Part shown: one piece after another, positions 34,885 to 45,130 of the stretch
How the letters are laid out: every line of letters begins with the position of its first letter
How positions within the stretch are numbered: position 1 is the stretch's first letter
DNA from: Dendrobium chrysotoxum
Taxonomy: Eukaryota > Streptophyta > Magnoliopsida > Asparagales > Orchidaceae
NCBI GenBank assembly: GCA_019925795.1
Contig: CM034311.1
Location: 21,450,231 to 21,514,230, forward strand
DNA: 64,000 nt
Direction: 5' to 3'
Translations under genes and position numbers: made by a program
Notes under the pieces: model-generated
Told to the model about the DNA's origin: nothing
Seen by the model: the letters and a program-made list of their open reading frames with translations, nothing else
The model's database searches: none

Positions 34885-34939
34885 TTTTCTGCGGGTGGGC
34901 ATTTGCCCACTATGAAGCCAATGTGGTTCCGCCCGTAAT
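34885..34939. mobile_element. hAT end fragment related to the complete element
   Basis: GGGTGGGCATTTGCCCACTA followed by GTGGTTCCGCCCG closely resembles the last 45 bp of the complete hAT element (GGGTGGGCATTTGCCCACCC...GGGTCCGCCTGTG). No matching TSD could be read. Confidence 0.6.
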
Positions 34940-35415
34940 TGTTGTCATATGTTGGATTCGAAATTGTCGGTGGATGACATCAGACCTTATTGACAGGTTT
35001 GATTAAGTAAGCAAGTGACTAAGAATAGGGATGAGAATGGAGAGTAAAGAAGGAAAATATAGAGTGGAAGAGAATCTAAATGATGCTCAGAGAATTGTAG
35101 CTTTTAAACTAATAGGGTTTCCACAATCAAAAACAAGAAAAAGAAGTCCCATATAAATTGTTCCTCATGACCTCTTATTTATAGGGTCATGGGGGCTACG
35201 AGAAAGGCTATATAAAGCGTAAAATTAAAAATGTATAATGCTACATAGTCCACATATATAATTCTACACAATGCTCTAGACATGTGTCCCCCTCCGATTA
35301 GCTGAGGGAGAGTGAGGGTTGCAAAGTTTTATGTTGTCTATCTTTAGGTGAGCTTAGTACTACCAAATGTGTGGTAGGCGAGTACCATAGTGTAGGCGAG
35401 CTTTGAGAGCTCGAT
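34940..35415 (-). repeat. LTR of another family, minus orientation
   Basis: On the minus strand: short GCTCGCC-type words, CCCTATAAATAAGAGG (TATA box, about 35165-35180 on the plus strand as CTTATTTATAGGG), then a leader with CTCTCCATTCTC, and an end GTCATCCACCGACAATTTCG...CAACATATGACAACA. The plus-strand block at 38560-39381 has the same order and similar wording, so both are LTRs of one family. The outer end is approximate. Confidence 0.55.
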
Positions 35416-35673
35416 TGTAATAACCCGAAAAGACAAAAAAGTGTTAAAAAAACTAAATTTCTATTTGACTTAGACCGCTTCGGCGCTATGCTTGTGAATG
35501 CTGTGGTGATAGGTTTGATAGCACAACAGTGCCAAAAATTGCCGCTACGGCGGTTGAGCCTCTGTTTCTATAGTAATTATGAATTCAGCATGCAGCGCGG
35601 TGGCGTCGGGTCTGAGTGCTGCAGTGCTAGGCCACTAACAACAATTTTAAAAATCTTGACGAGATGTATCTGT
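35416..35673. other. Repeat-like fragment
   Basis: Begins GTAATAACCCGAAAAGAC and carries alternating CGGCG/GCGGT/GTGCTGCAGTGCTAGGCC wording of the sort seen in retrotransposon LTRs. Similar wording recurs at 7060-7500 and 58400-58560. No ends identified. Confidence 0.3.
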
Positions 35674-37213
35674 TGATACTAAAGATAATTTGATCTAACT
35701 CTAATATCATGCACTCGAAGCATTATTTAAAACTTTGGGATGTTAATTGGATAGCCAAATGATCTCTAAGTTTTGCATGCCTATAGTAAAATCAATCTTC
35801 TAAATAAAATTAATCCAATGAATCTAAGATCACTCAATTATGATATTATTAAATCACTAAATCATTAAAAGATGGTTTATGATTGAGTGGATCAATAAGG
35901 GCTATTTGATGGAATATTTTAAATTTTGGGTATAAATAATGCTATCCTCAATATTTCTAAAAAGGCCATCATTCTCTATATGAAAGGGGAGCTAGGTTTT
36001 AAGCTTCTATCTTAATATGAAATTAGAGAGAAGTCCATCATTAGACAACCGTTGGTAGACAATCGCCATCAAACATCAACCATCAGACCACCACCATGAA
36101 GCCACCATTATTAGACGAATATTGTCGAATATTCACTATATGACCAACGCTCTCAGATTGCCACAAACCAAGCATTACCAACTAAACAACACCATCAAAT
36201 CACCATTCTCTTACCACCTCTATTGGATTACTATCATCTAGTTACGATTATCAAACCATTACCATATAAATACCATTGTCAGATCGCCATCATTGTCATT
36301 GTTTGACCACCATCATTTTGCACCACCATTGCTCAACTACGACCCTCTAGCTACCATTGCCCGATTAGAATCCTTCAATTGTTTGATTGCTGGCCTTTGA
36401 TCATCATCGACTGATTATGTTCTCATATGAAATCTTGACAACCATCATCAAACTATCGACCACCTTGGCCTACTATGATCTTCCGACCACTGTCATCTGA
36501 CAATATTCCTTTAGCCACCATCACATAACTAAGGTCCTTCAACCATTGTTGTATGATTACGCTCCTCCGACCATCATCATTTGACTACGACTTCTCGACT
36601 ACAACTGCCTAACTATGGTATCCCGACCACCATTGCTCGATTAAAATCCTTTAACTATAATCACCTGATTATAATCCTTTGACCATTGTTGCTCGACTAC
36701 GATCCTCCAACAACTATGATTTGACTATGATCCTTTGATCACCATTACTTGACTATAATCTCCCCATCACTATTACCTAACTGCAGTCTCCCTATCCATT
36801 ATTGCCCGAATACCCTGAAACCCTTCATCTTTGTCACATGTCATTATCAATAATATCAATACATGCCCACGCCTATTAGACCAATGCATATCGTTAACAC
36901 TAATACCGATGCATGATGACTTTGTCAAATGTAGCCTCCACCAACATTGATGCAACCTATCTTTTATGAGGCCAACAAATATCGTCAACATCAACTATGA
37001 CTCCAAACCTCAATGTTGTGACTTATATTATATTTCTCAGTCTCTGTTCTCCTCTCTTTAAATGAGAATAATAGAATAAATAACAAATGATCTCCTAAAG
37101 GCAGCACCGATGCCTCAAGGCTTTTATAACTTTCAATATAGAATTAATCATTTACCATTAGTGTCTATTACATTGTATTAATTTCTTGCCTAATAATGGG
37201 GCATTTTTTCTAA
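35674..37213 (+). repeat. Tat-clade LTR with long minisatellite, 3' truncated
   Basis: Starts TGATACTAAAGATAATTTGA, matching the clade's TGATACGTCATCGAAAAATT start. Continues with CCTATAGTAAAATCAATC and AATCTAAGATCACTC (U3 landmarks), TATAAATA at 35931-35938, the minisatellite, and a CTCAGTCTCTGTTCTCC block. The U5 end is missing: the block runs into an AT tract and a CACTA end near 37214-37232. Confidence 0.7.
36050..36830 (+). repeat. Degenerate 28-bp minisatellite in LTR
   Basis: Around 28 diverged units. Three consecutive ones near 36685-36765 measure exactly 28 bp between ATCCT/ATCTC starts. Unit as at 21290-22090. Confidence 0.85.
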
Positions 37214-37232
37214 TTATATATATATATATATT
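37214..37232. repeat. Short (AT)n tract
   Basis: About nine AT units at the junction of the truncated LTR and the CACTA end. Confidence 0.8.
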
Positions 37233-37350
37233 ACTACAGGAAAAATAGCTATTACCGGCGGACAAAATCCGCCGGTAAAGTAAAAAATGCGACGGAAATT
37301 ATCTGTTTCCGGCAGAATTTGATCCGACGGTAAAACTCATCTGCCAAAGC
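37232..37350. mobile_element. CACTA (En/Spm-like) terminal fragment
   Basis: TACTACAGGAAAAATAGC with the subterminal CCGGCGGA...TCCGCCGG and TTTCCGGCAGAA motifs is the typical start of plant CACTA elements (CACTACAGGAAAAA), here with the first base changed. No opposite end follows, so this is a truncated end. Confidence 0.65.
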
Positions 37351-37588
37351 TTGAGCAATGAAAGAAGAGGCCCAACTAATCATGTTCCTTAATTAATAAA
37401 CAACTCCAAGCATAAAGATAAAGATGAAAACTGAAAAGGAACCTTGCAACTATAATATATGGCAGATATGGACTTATGAACCTTGGCCAATAAAATAATC
37501 ACAAGTTGAACTATGTAAATTGTCTTTCTTCTTCACATAACATCACATGAATCATGACTAGATAAAGTATTATCATTTTAATTACAAA

Positions 37589-37708
37589 GGATTTATTTAG
37601 GACGGGTTTCTTACTGTTTCCTAAAATAGTTTTTTAGTACAAAAATTTTAATTTTTATACTATAAAATTGTTTTAAAAAACAATAAGAAAAACGTCCCAA
37701 ACAAAACC
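37589..37708. mobile_element. Tourist-like MITE
   Basis: 120 bp from GGATTTATTTAGGACGGG to ACGTCCCAAACAAAACC with a palindromic core. Confidence 0.75.
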
Positions 37709-37809
37709 TAAATATATAGACTTCACTATTAAAATATTTTCCTTTTGTTTTGTATGTGCTTTGGTCATTGTTAAAATAAAATATTTGAGGATTTTAATCC
37801 CAAGTGAAA

Positions 37810-37909
37810 GAAATTATTCTGTGCGGAGTCCGAACGGTTGTTTGGTCACACTATGTACACACATAGTCCAGACGGTTCTTTCTGTCCGGACTCCGCACAG
37901 AATAATTTG
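37810..37909. mobile_element. Mutator-like MITE, short hairpin copy
   Basis: AAATTATTCTGTGCGGAGTC at the left is the reverse complement of GACTCCGCACAGAATAATTT at the right (both nearly perfect over about 27 bp), separated by some 40 bp. No clear 9-bp duplication. Confidence 0.75.
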
Positions 37910-38388
37910 GAGGGTTGTTTTTGAATATTCCATTTGTAATGATTAATTAGATATATGAAATAAAGGGTTTTCTTGATCATTGCTATGAGAGTATCACCCA
38001 AGCCCAATCATTGGAGTATTGTGGGCCCACCAGCACTTATGAGGATAATATTAGTGTTTGAAAAATCTTAATCATGTTTATTTAATAAGAAAATTTTGAA
38101 TATATATCCAACTAAAAGATTGTAGTGTTGAATCTATAATATATTGATATTTTATAATATTAAAATATGTATTTTACGATGTATACAGATATGAAGTGTG
38201 CTGTTACGTGTTAGACATATGATCGACATCGCTGACCTATTAAAAATAATAAATAAATGAATTCTGAAATAATGTTAATAAAATGGAGGAATTATGGAGA
38301 GTCAAATATTAGTAGAAGGGTTTCATTTAAAATAAAAGACTACTAGAAATACCATTAATAAATAGTTTTATTTTAAATATTTTTTATA

Positions 38389-38393
<5 letters not shown>
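37910..38393. other. AT-rich spacer, nothing recognised
   Basis: No gene or repeat end seen. Confidence 0.45.

Positions 38394-38449
<56 letters not shown>
38394..38449. repeat. (AT)n microsatellite
   Basis: About 28 AT units. Confidence 0.95.
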
Positions 38450-38451
<2 letters not shown>

Positions 38452-38559
38452 CAAAAATTTTATTATTATATAAATTAGATTGTATGTATTTTAAATTTTA
38501 ATTTATATGATTATTATATAATAATTTTAGATTTTTAAAAGCATATATTACTGTTATGT

Positions 38560-39381
38560 TCAACAAACATCCATGTCCTATGTTTTCATAAATAGATAAT
38601 GTGTGCCTGATGTACATGCATAAATACTTTGGACGCTCATATGAACCAACCAGCTAGTTCGCTCTAAGTGAGGTGAGTCAAAGACGATCCATCAGACAAA
38701 TAGTTAGTCGCTCGCCACTATCTCAGTCATCAGCTCACATTACAAAACGATCACCCCCTCATCTAAGCTAATCTAGAAGAAGACTCTCACTTGGGACGCC
38801 CTACTCGGCCCACAAGCGCTCACCACTACATCTAATCTCGACTTATTTAATACACTCGCCTGCTCTCCCACGACGATCCATGACTTAGCATAAAACTGCA
38901 CCTCCCAACCAAAGTGCCACTTCATAACCAGTTCAATTTGGTGCTAACTCACATCATGGAGCTCGCCCTCTACACCGCTCACCGGTACCATCTCAACACT
39001 GCCTCACTCGCCTAGAGACGAATCCTCTGTCCTAGCTCTCCCACCAATTATAGGGCGACAAATGTATATAGTGTCGTGCAACGTTGGACAAATAATCCAT
39101 GTAGCATTGTATTTTAATCTTTTTTTCATGTAGCTCTTCCTGTAGCTCCCCCAAATCCTTTAAATATAGGGTGATGAGTAATGTTCAAGACATAAGAAAA
39201 TTTTCAAAAGAGGTCTCTTGGATTAGTAGAGAAATTTTTATTTGTCTGAGATCTCTAAAATTTCTCTACTCTCAATCTACACTCTCCACTCTCGCTTACA
39301 GATTTCTCTGCTTTCTAAGCAATCCTACTAATAAAGTCGAGTATCATCCATGAAAAAACCTGGATTCAACATCTAAGGTCA
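38560..39381 (+). repeat. LTR of the family seen at 34940-35415
   Basis: Plus-strand counterpart of that LTR: GCTCGCC/CTCACC words at 38660-39020, a TTTAAATATAGGGTGATG core promoter near 39160-39175, a leader with TCTCTACTCTCAATC and ACTCTCCACTCTC, and an end AGTATCATCCATG...GATTCAACATCTAAGGTCA. The left boundary is uncertain and no TSD was found. Confidence 0.5.
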
Positions 39382-39831
39382 TATTTTATCAGTAAAGATT
39401 TAAATTTACTCATTTATTTCAATTTGAACAAAGAGATTCATATGTATTATGGCCTATTTGAGGTAACTACAACTATTTAAAAAAACTATTGTGAAAAAAA
39501 AATATATATATTTTTAGAAAGCTGTTATGAGTATCATAAAACAATTTTCAAAATGTTCGAGAAAAGTTTTATTATTACTCTAATAAATTTGGTTATAAAA
39601 AAATAATTTCTCATAATAAAAATTTATTAGAGTGATAACTATATAAAAATTTATTATGCAACTTTTCTAATAAAAAAATATTTAAATATAAAAAAATTTA
39701 TTTTTTCCACACAATAATTATACAGCAATTTTTGAACTAAGCTACAACCACTGCTAACCACTCCCGACAATCTGATATTTTTTTTGTTTTCAATCACAAT
39801 AAACAATGAGAAAATTACAACATAAAAGGCT
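39382..39831. other. AT-rich spacer, nothing recognised
   Basis: Several A/T-rich self-complementary stretches (39480-39740) but no ends that I can define. Confidence 0.4.
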
Positions 39832-39840
39832 CAACACGTA

Positions 39841-40010
39841 GAGAAATTATTATGTCCGAAGTCCGAACGATAAGAATCATTCGGACTTTGAGTATCACTG
39901 TGCACAAAAAATTAATACACACTATGTATAAATACAAATTTATACACAATGTGTATACTCATATGTTCGAACGGATCTTCCCATCTGAACTCCACACAGA
40001 ATAATTTCTC
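39841..40010. mobile_element. Mutator-like MITE, 170 bp
   Basis: GAGAAATTATTATGTCCGAA at the left and CACACAGAATAATTTCTC at the right. Flanked by CAACACGTA (39832-39840) and CAACATGTA (40011-40019), a 9-bp duplication with one mismatch. Confidence 0.85.
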
Positions 40011-40272
40011 CAACATGTAAAAGAAATAAATTTGTATAATAATATTTTAATACAAAATAAAAAATAATGGGCCCTAAGATCTTTGAAAATTCACTGAGAT
40101 TGATGATATATATTATATTATGAGTTGCATTAATCTCAATATAAATTTTGAAAATTTTAAAACTTATTTTGCATTATTTTATTGTGACATAATTTTTTTT
40201 ACGCGCAAAATGCAAAAGAAATATACGAAAAAGAGCACCAAAGCTTTACAACTTACAATAGTCCAAATTTAT

Positions 40273-40446
40273 GAGAAATTATTCTGTGCGGATCCGACGA
40301 AACCTATATCTGAACTCCAATCAAAATATATCACATTGTCTATACAAAGTCTCCGTACAGATTTATACATAGGATGTATATATTACACATCCTATAAGGT
40401 GTGGCCAATTTTGATTGGAGTCCGAATGCCCCGCAAATAATTTCTC
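40273..40446. mobile_element. Mutator-like MITE in 3' UTR, 174 bp
   Basis: GAGAAATTATTCTGTGCGG at the left and CCGCAAATAATTTCTC at the right, flanked by a perfect 9-bp duplication CAAATTTAT (40264-40272, 40447-40455). Its right edge is 17 bp from the stop codon of the minus-strand gene at 40464, so it must lie in that gene's 3' UTR or end it. Confidence 0.9.
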
Positions 40447-40463
40447 CAAATTTATAGACCAAA

Positions 40464-41400
40464 TCAACAACTATTTGGGCTGAGTGGGATCCCGTCCAAC
40501 GCACGGCCGGATCTCCTTTTACGGTACTCCTTATTGTCCGTCGATGGCTCGATCACGTCGGCGGCGAACCTCACCTTCTTCTTTGTTCTGTTAATCTTCA
40601 TCCCACCTGCAAATTTGATAAAATGAGAAAAGAACAGAGAACAGAGAACAGAGTCGAGGAAGAAAACCAAATGAGAATTTTTCTACAGCTTCTATCTAAG
40701 GCATGCAGAGATAGCAAAAAATGGACTCGAAATGGCAAATTTGCAGTCGAAAGTATGCTAAAATTGCTGAAGAAAGGGAAATTTGTTTCGTTTAGGGGTT
40801 AGCTCCATGAAAGGAAATGCATTTTATATGACAGAGGATGAGCAAAGAGGAAGAAATAGAGAAAAGGAAAGAAGCAAAGCCCAAGGGCTAATATTGGGTG
40901 ATGAGAATTTGAGATGAAGGAAATCATGATACATTTCAGAATCTTAAAAAAATTATTTTGAATGCATAATCAATCAGTAGTTTCTTTATTTCATTTCATT
41001 TGCCAAACTTTGCAGCCGGTGAAACAGAGCCTTGAAAGATCAAAGCAAAGTCCAATTTGCCATTTTTTTGAAATTATCCGGATAGCGTTCGGGAAAGAAA
41101 CGAGGAAATAAAGCGGGACAAGCGAAAAGATTGAAGCTTTCTGATAAAAATGGAGGAAAGGTCCATTAAAGGAGGAATCTTGTCTGGGAAGAAACAGGGG
41201 AAAAACAAAATTTGCGGAGAAGAGAAAAAGAAGAAAAGAAAGAAAGACGAGAGAGAGAGATAGTTCGCCATACTTAGCTCAATTTCAAATTTCTTCATAA
41301 AATCGGAGGCGAGGCGCTTGTGGATTTGGACGGCGAAGAGGGCGACGCTGCTCGAAATCGCTACCACTGCCATCATTCCCATGCATCCGGAGCTCTCCAT
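40464..41400 (-). CDS. Small single-pass membrane protein, two exons, 89 aa
   Basis: Exon 1 is 41274-41400 (ATG at 41398-41400), exon 2 is 40464-40606, and the 667-bp intron runs 40607-41273 with GT at its start and TTTGCAG before exon 2. The junction splits a Ser codon. Residues 7-24 form a hydrophobic segment (MGMMAVVAISSSVALFAV), a signal anchor. The rest is basic and includes KKKVRFAADVIEP (51-63) and RKRRSGRALDG (71-81). I know similar small plant proteins with a KKVxFA-DV segment, but no function. The KVRF string fits the protein phosphatase 1 docking consensus. Upstream is a GA-rich 5' UTR and a TATA-like AAATAAATAGG near 41583-41593. The gene model rests on splice signals and reading frame. 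Confidence 0.78.
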
Positions 41401-41595
41401 CTCTCCCTCTCTCTCTCTCTCTCTCTCCCTCTCTCTCTCTCTCTCTCCTCTTTGTTCTCTTCCTGGCTTTTTTCAAGACCCTTGAGAGATGCAGAATTTT
41501 TCGTAGGGGAGGGCGAGGAGAATTTGGACGGCGGAGAGGGAAAAGCGAGCGTAGCCTGTAAAAAGAACGGTAGCAGGAGCTCCCTATTTATTTTT
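41401..41595 (-). promoter_or_regulatory. 5' UTR and promoter of the membrane-protein gene
   Basis: On the minus strand: AAATAAATAGGGAGC (TATA-like, about 41581-41594), then about 130 bp with GC-rich coding-like composition, then an almost pure GA tract (41401-41449) directly before the ATG. GA tracts in plant 5' leaders are known binding sites of BBR/BPC proteins. Whether that matters here is untested. Confidence 0.5.
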
Positions 41596-41871
41596 CAGAA
41601 AAAATATATTTAAAAACATACTTTAAATTAAAATATATCCATTTTTTAAAGACCACCTCCAATGGTACAGATTTAAATAAAATTTAAATCATACTTGAGC
41701 AACAATCATATCAAGTTTGAGCCATATTCGAATATATCTTAAATCATATTTGAGCCATATTTGATCTATATTCAAAAAAGGCTATAACTCTTTTTTAACT
41801 CTATCAAATAAGTTTGAGCACTACTCAAATTGGGTTAGAACAAGTTCAAGCAAGGTTCCATAATAGATTAA

Positions 41872-41983
41872 GGCTTCATTTGGAACAGCTTTCTTACTGC
41901 TTCTTAAAGCAGTTTTTTAGTACAAAATTTTGTATTAAAAAGCTGCTTTAAGAAGCATTAATAAAGCCATCCCAAATAAAGCC
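41872..41983. mobile_element. Tourist-like MITE (TSD TAA)
   Basis: 112 bp from GGCTTCATTTGGAACAGC to GCCATCCCAAATAAAGCC, with TAA at 41869-41871 and 41984-41986. It lies about 470 bp upstream of the membrane-protein gene start. Confidence 0.85.
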
Positions 41984-42428
41984 TAACAAAATGTAATTCA
42001 AGGATATAACACATTAAACATAACATAAACATTGCAATTCAAGAGCTGCCACTTAACATTCATAATGCAATCCATGTAAATTAAGAATTTGACATTGGAT
42101 TAAAGAAACAAACAATCCACTTAAATAGCCATAACACAAAGAATTAATAGTTAAAATAGAGGAAGTAATGTACATTGGATTGATGAAAGAGTAGATGAAT
42201 AATCTTTTTGAATGGACTTATGGATCTAAATGAATAATCCCTATAAAAGAGTATACAACTAGATGTAATTAATTTTTTTTTCTTGAAAGTAGGTATATAA
42301 TATTGCATTGCATGTACTTCACAATACTATTATAAATAAGGTATAAAGCACTCATCATACTATAGGTGTAAGAACTACTTCATTTACTTAAATCTTTATT
42401 AGAACTTAAAATTGCTCATCTAACTAAA
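41984..42428. other. AT-rich spacer, nothing recognised
   Basis: No gene or repeat end seen up to the solo LTR. Confidence 0.45.
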
Positions 42429-44597
42429 TGTAACACCCTAAGTTTTAATTTTCGAAGAATTATTTATTTATTTATTTATTAATATATCAGAACCATTAAT
42501 CTCCTTTAATTAATACAATCATCAGCAAAAGTAACTATAAATACATTCATCCAAATAATCAATTATATTTATCCCTCAAAAGTCATGTATAATAGCCAAT
42601 AGTTCAATCCATACATTTATGAGTCTATATTTTAGATCTTGACTATAAAAGAATAAAACTAAAGAAAACACAAATAAAATAAAACCTTAATCTCAGATCT
42701 GTCCTCACCATACTAGATTATAATCCCTTCCTGAAAATGTATAAAATCACAGAGTGTGCTAACAACTTAGTAGGTTACCATAACCAATAACTTAAATTAA
42801 TGCAAGGCATTAGAAATATAAGTATGTAACAATCAACAATTAATTGAGCAATAACATATCATATGATCAGTAAACATCAGTACAACTGTATATTTTAAAA
42901 GCAGTTTATTAGTAATCAGTAACCATATATAAGGGAGGGGTCAATAAACTCTATAATTTATATACCCATTAGTTATATAATAGTTTCTATCTATCTCACA
43001 TCAGGAATTCTGTATACGTGTCATATTCATATGCATGTCTTATACTATCGATATTATGCTTGTATCTCATGTCTTGCTCCAATCTAGTGTAACATGCTAG
43101 TGTAGTATATAATGTATGCCATATAATCCTTATGTATCATATATTCAAATATCATGTAGTTCATATAATTAATAATTAATGATTTATATATATCATATAT
43201 TATTGTATCAAGCTTATCATATACTTGTATCAGTCATATCTCATATCATATATAAATCATGTTATGTCATGTCATGTTGTTTATATAATCTATCATATAG
43301 GCTCCTATCATATGCATACGTAAGCAATAAAATCAATGTAAGCAAGATGGGACACCTGGTTGCATAGATGTTTCACTATATCTAGTCCTGTAGGCTAATC
43401 CTACAAGAATCAATCATATTACAAATCATTTATGCCAAATGGCTTTCTTATTAGAATTCATCACTTTTTATCTATCGACATATCATATCATATCATACAC
43501 ATCTGGCTTCATATATCTCCATTTTCATATCATTTAGAATTATATCATAAATCTTATTTTAAAGAAAAGCCCGTCGGCCCACCTTCTTGTACAAGGTAAC
43601 ATGTCTCCAACCAACCTAAATCTGTCAATCATTTCTGGCCAGTCTTTTTTACATACATATATTTCATAATATATATAACATAATAAATAAGTGATATCAT
43701 GCTCAATGTTCAACTCATTGCATTAGTCTAGTGTTTATAATATGTACATATGAATCATGACTTGTGATATTCAAAAGAAAAATCAGTATTCTCATTTTCA
43801 CATGTATATGATCACAATGAATGAATTATAGCAAGTATGCATGTCATACATTAGTATTATAAGATTTTGATAATTAATTATCTAATTTTTATATTTATCT
43901 CAAAATTTCAAATTAGGAAAAATTCCCTAAAATATGAAAATATCCGATGAAAATTTAATTTATTCCTTTCAATATGTGCATAATGATTAAAACTATAATA
44001 TACTAAAAGTTACATGATAAAAGTTTGCAAAAAATCAAGATATCACAACTTAAATTCATAAATTCTAACCAAATTAAAATTAAGAGAACACAAAATAAGC
44101 AAAATTATTGAAATTAGAGATAGGGTAATGATAGTCTATCTTGAGACGAGTAAATTTCTCAATTGGGCCGATCAGCAAAAAATGGCTCTACGACTCTTAA
44201 ATCCTAGGTTCTCCCTCCCCTCTCCTCTCTTTTTTTTTTTCTCAAATTTGATTTTTCATTCTCTTTAAATGAAATAAGAAAGGAAAAATGGCCATATTGA
44301 TTACAGGTAAAGAATAAAGATTTTATAATAAAATATCTTAAGGATGCATTGATAATTATGCCAATTATTAAGTTTTTAGCATAAAATTCTTATAAATATT
44401 TTTATATCTTTTAGTTTGTGGCTCTAAAAATTATAAAAATATATTAATAAAATAGTCCAGCATGTCTAAAAGACTCTGATAAAATTAATTTACAAAATAG
44501 ACATCTAATGATATCAAAAATCAACTTGCATTGATATGTATCAATATCTTATGGGATTTAAAAATTATTTGACTGGACCAAAATATGAGTTATTACA
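42429..44597 (-). repeat. Solo LTR, 2169 bp, TSD CTAAA
   Basis: On the minus strand it starts TGTAATAACTCATATTTTGG and ends ...AACTTAGGGTGTTACA. Both flanks carry the perfect 5-bp duplication CTAAA (42424-42428, 44598-44602), showing insertion followed by LTR-LTR recombination. Wording (AGAGGGGAGGGAGAACCTAG, GCTGATCGGCCCAATTGAG on the minus strand near 44140-44240) recalls chromovirus-type gypsy LTRs, but the lineage is not certain. A stretch of ATCAT/ATATC-rich near-repeats lies at 43000-43320. Confidence 0.85.
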
Positions 44598-44614
44598 CTA
44601 AATACCTTGGGACT

Positions 44615-45130
44615 TATGGGTGTCAGTATTTGGCCCAACCCAAACTGGACCCGAAAAATTCATGGTTTGGATCAACCGTTTTTGCAAATGGGTTTGGTTC
44701 AAGTTTTATTTTTTTAACACATTTTTAATTTCGGGTCGGGTTCAGGACAATCTGAAAACTTGAAATCAACCCGAAACTTGCCCGAGTCACCCTCTCGCCC
44801 ACAGTAATCCTGCACTCGTGCCTGCAGTGATCCGTCCCGCACTCACGTCAACACCTGTGTACCGCCTGCATTCTCACTGGTGCCTACGTCGGTGCCCATG
44901 ATCACACGCACGCGCTTGCCACCTCGCTTGTTGGCCCCGCTCTCGCCCCCTTTGCCCGCACGCACTCGCGCCCAATTGCATTGCATGTTAGCGGGTTGGG
45001 TTGGGTCAACCCGGGTTAAGGTTAGGTTGAGTTCGGGTTTAAATTTCTGACCCGTTTATCTAATCGAGTCGAATCAATTGATGGCGGATCAGTTTCAAGT
45101 TGGACCTAAAAACCTATTTTTACACCCCTA
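44615..45130. mobile_element. hAT-like non-autonomous element, 516 bp
   Basis: Starts TATGGGTGTCAGTATTTGG and ends TTTTTACACCCCTA, an imperfect inverted pair (TAGGGGTGTAAAAATAGG reversed). Inside are GGGTTTGGTTC/CAACCCGAAAC/GACCCG words typical of this common plant repeat, and a GC-rich patch at 44790-44990. Flanks TTGGGACT and ATTGCACT match at 5 of 8 positions, a worn target duplication at best. Related fragments are at 48115-48317 and 63330-63695. Confidence 0.55.

Noticed and set aside
41320..41613. 97-codon plus-strand frame rich in Ser-Leu
   Set aside because: Its core is the (TC)n tract in the 5' leader of the minus-strand membrane-protein gene. It is a frame created by the microsatellite.
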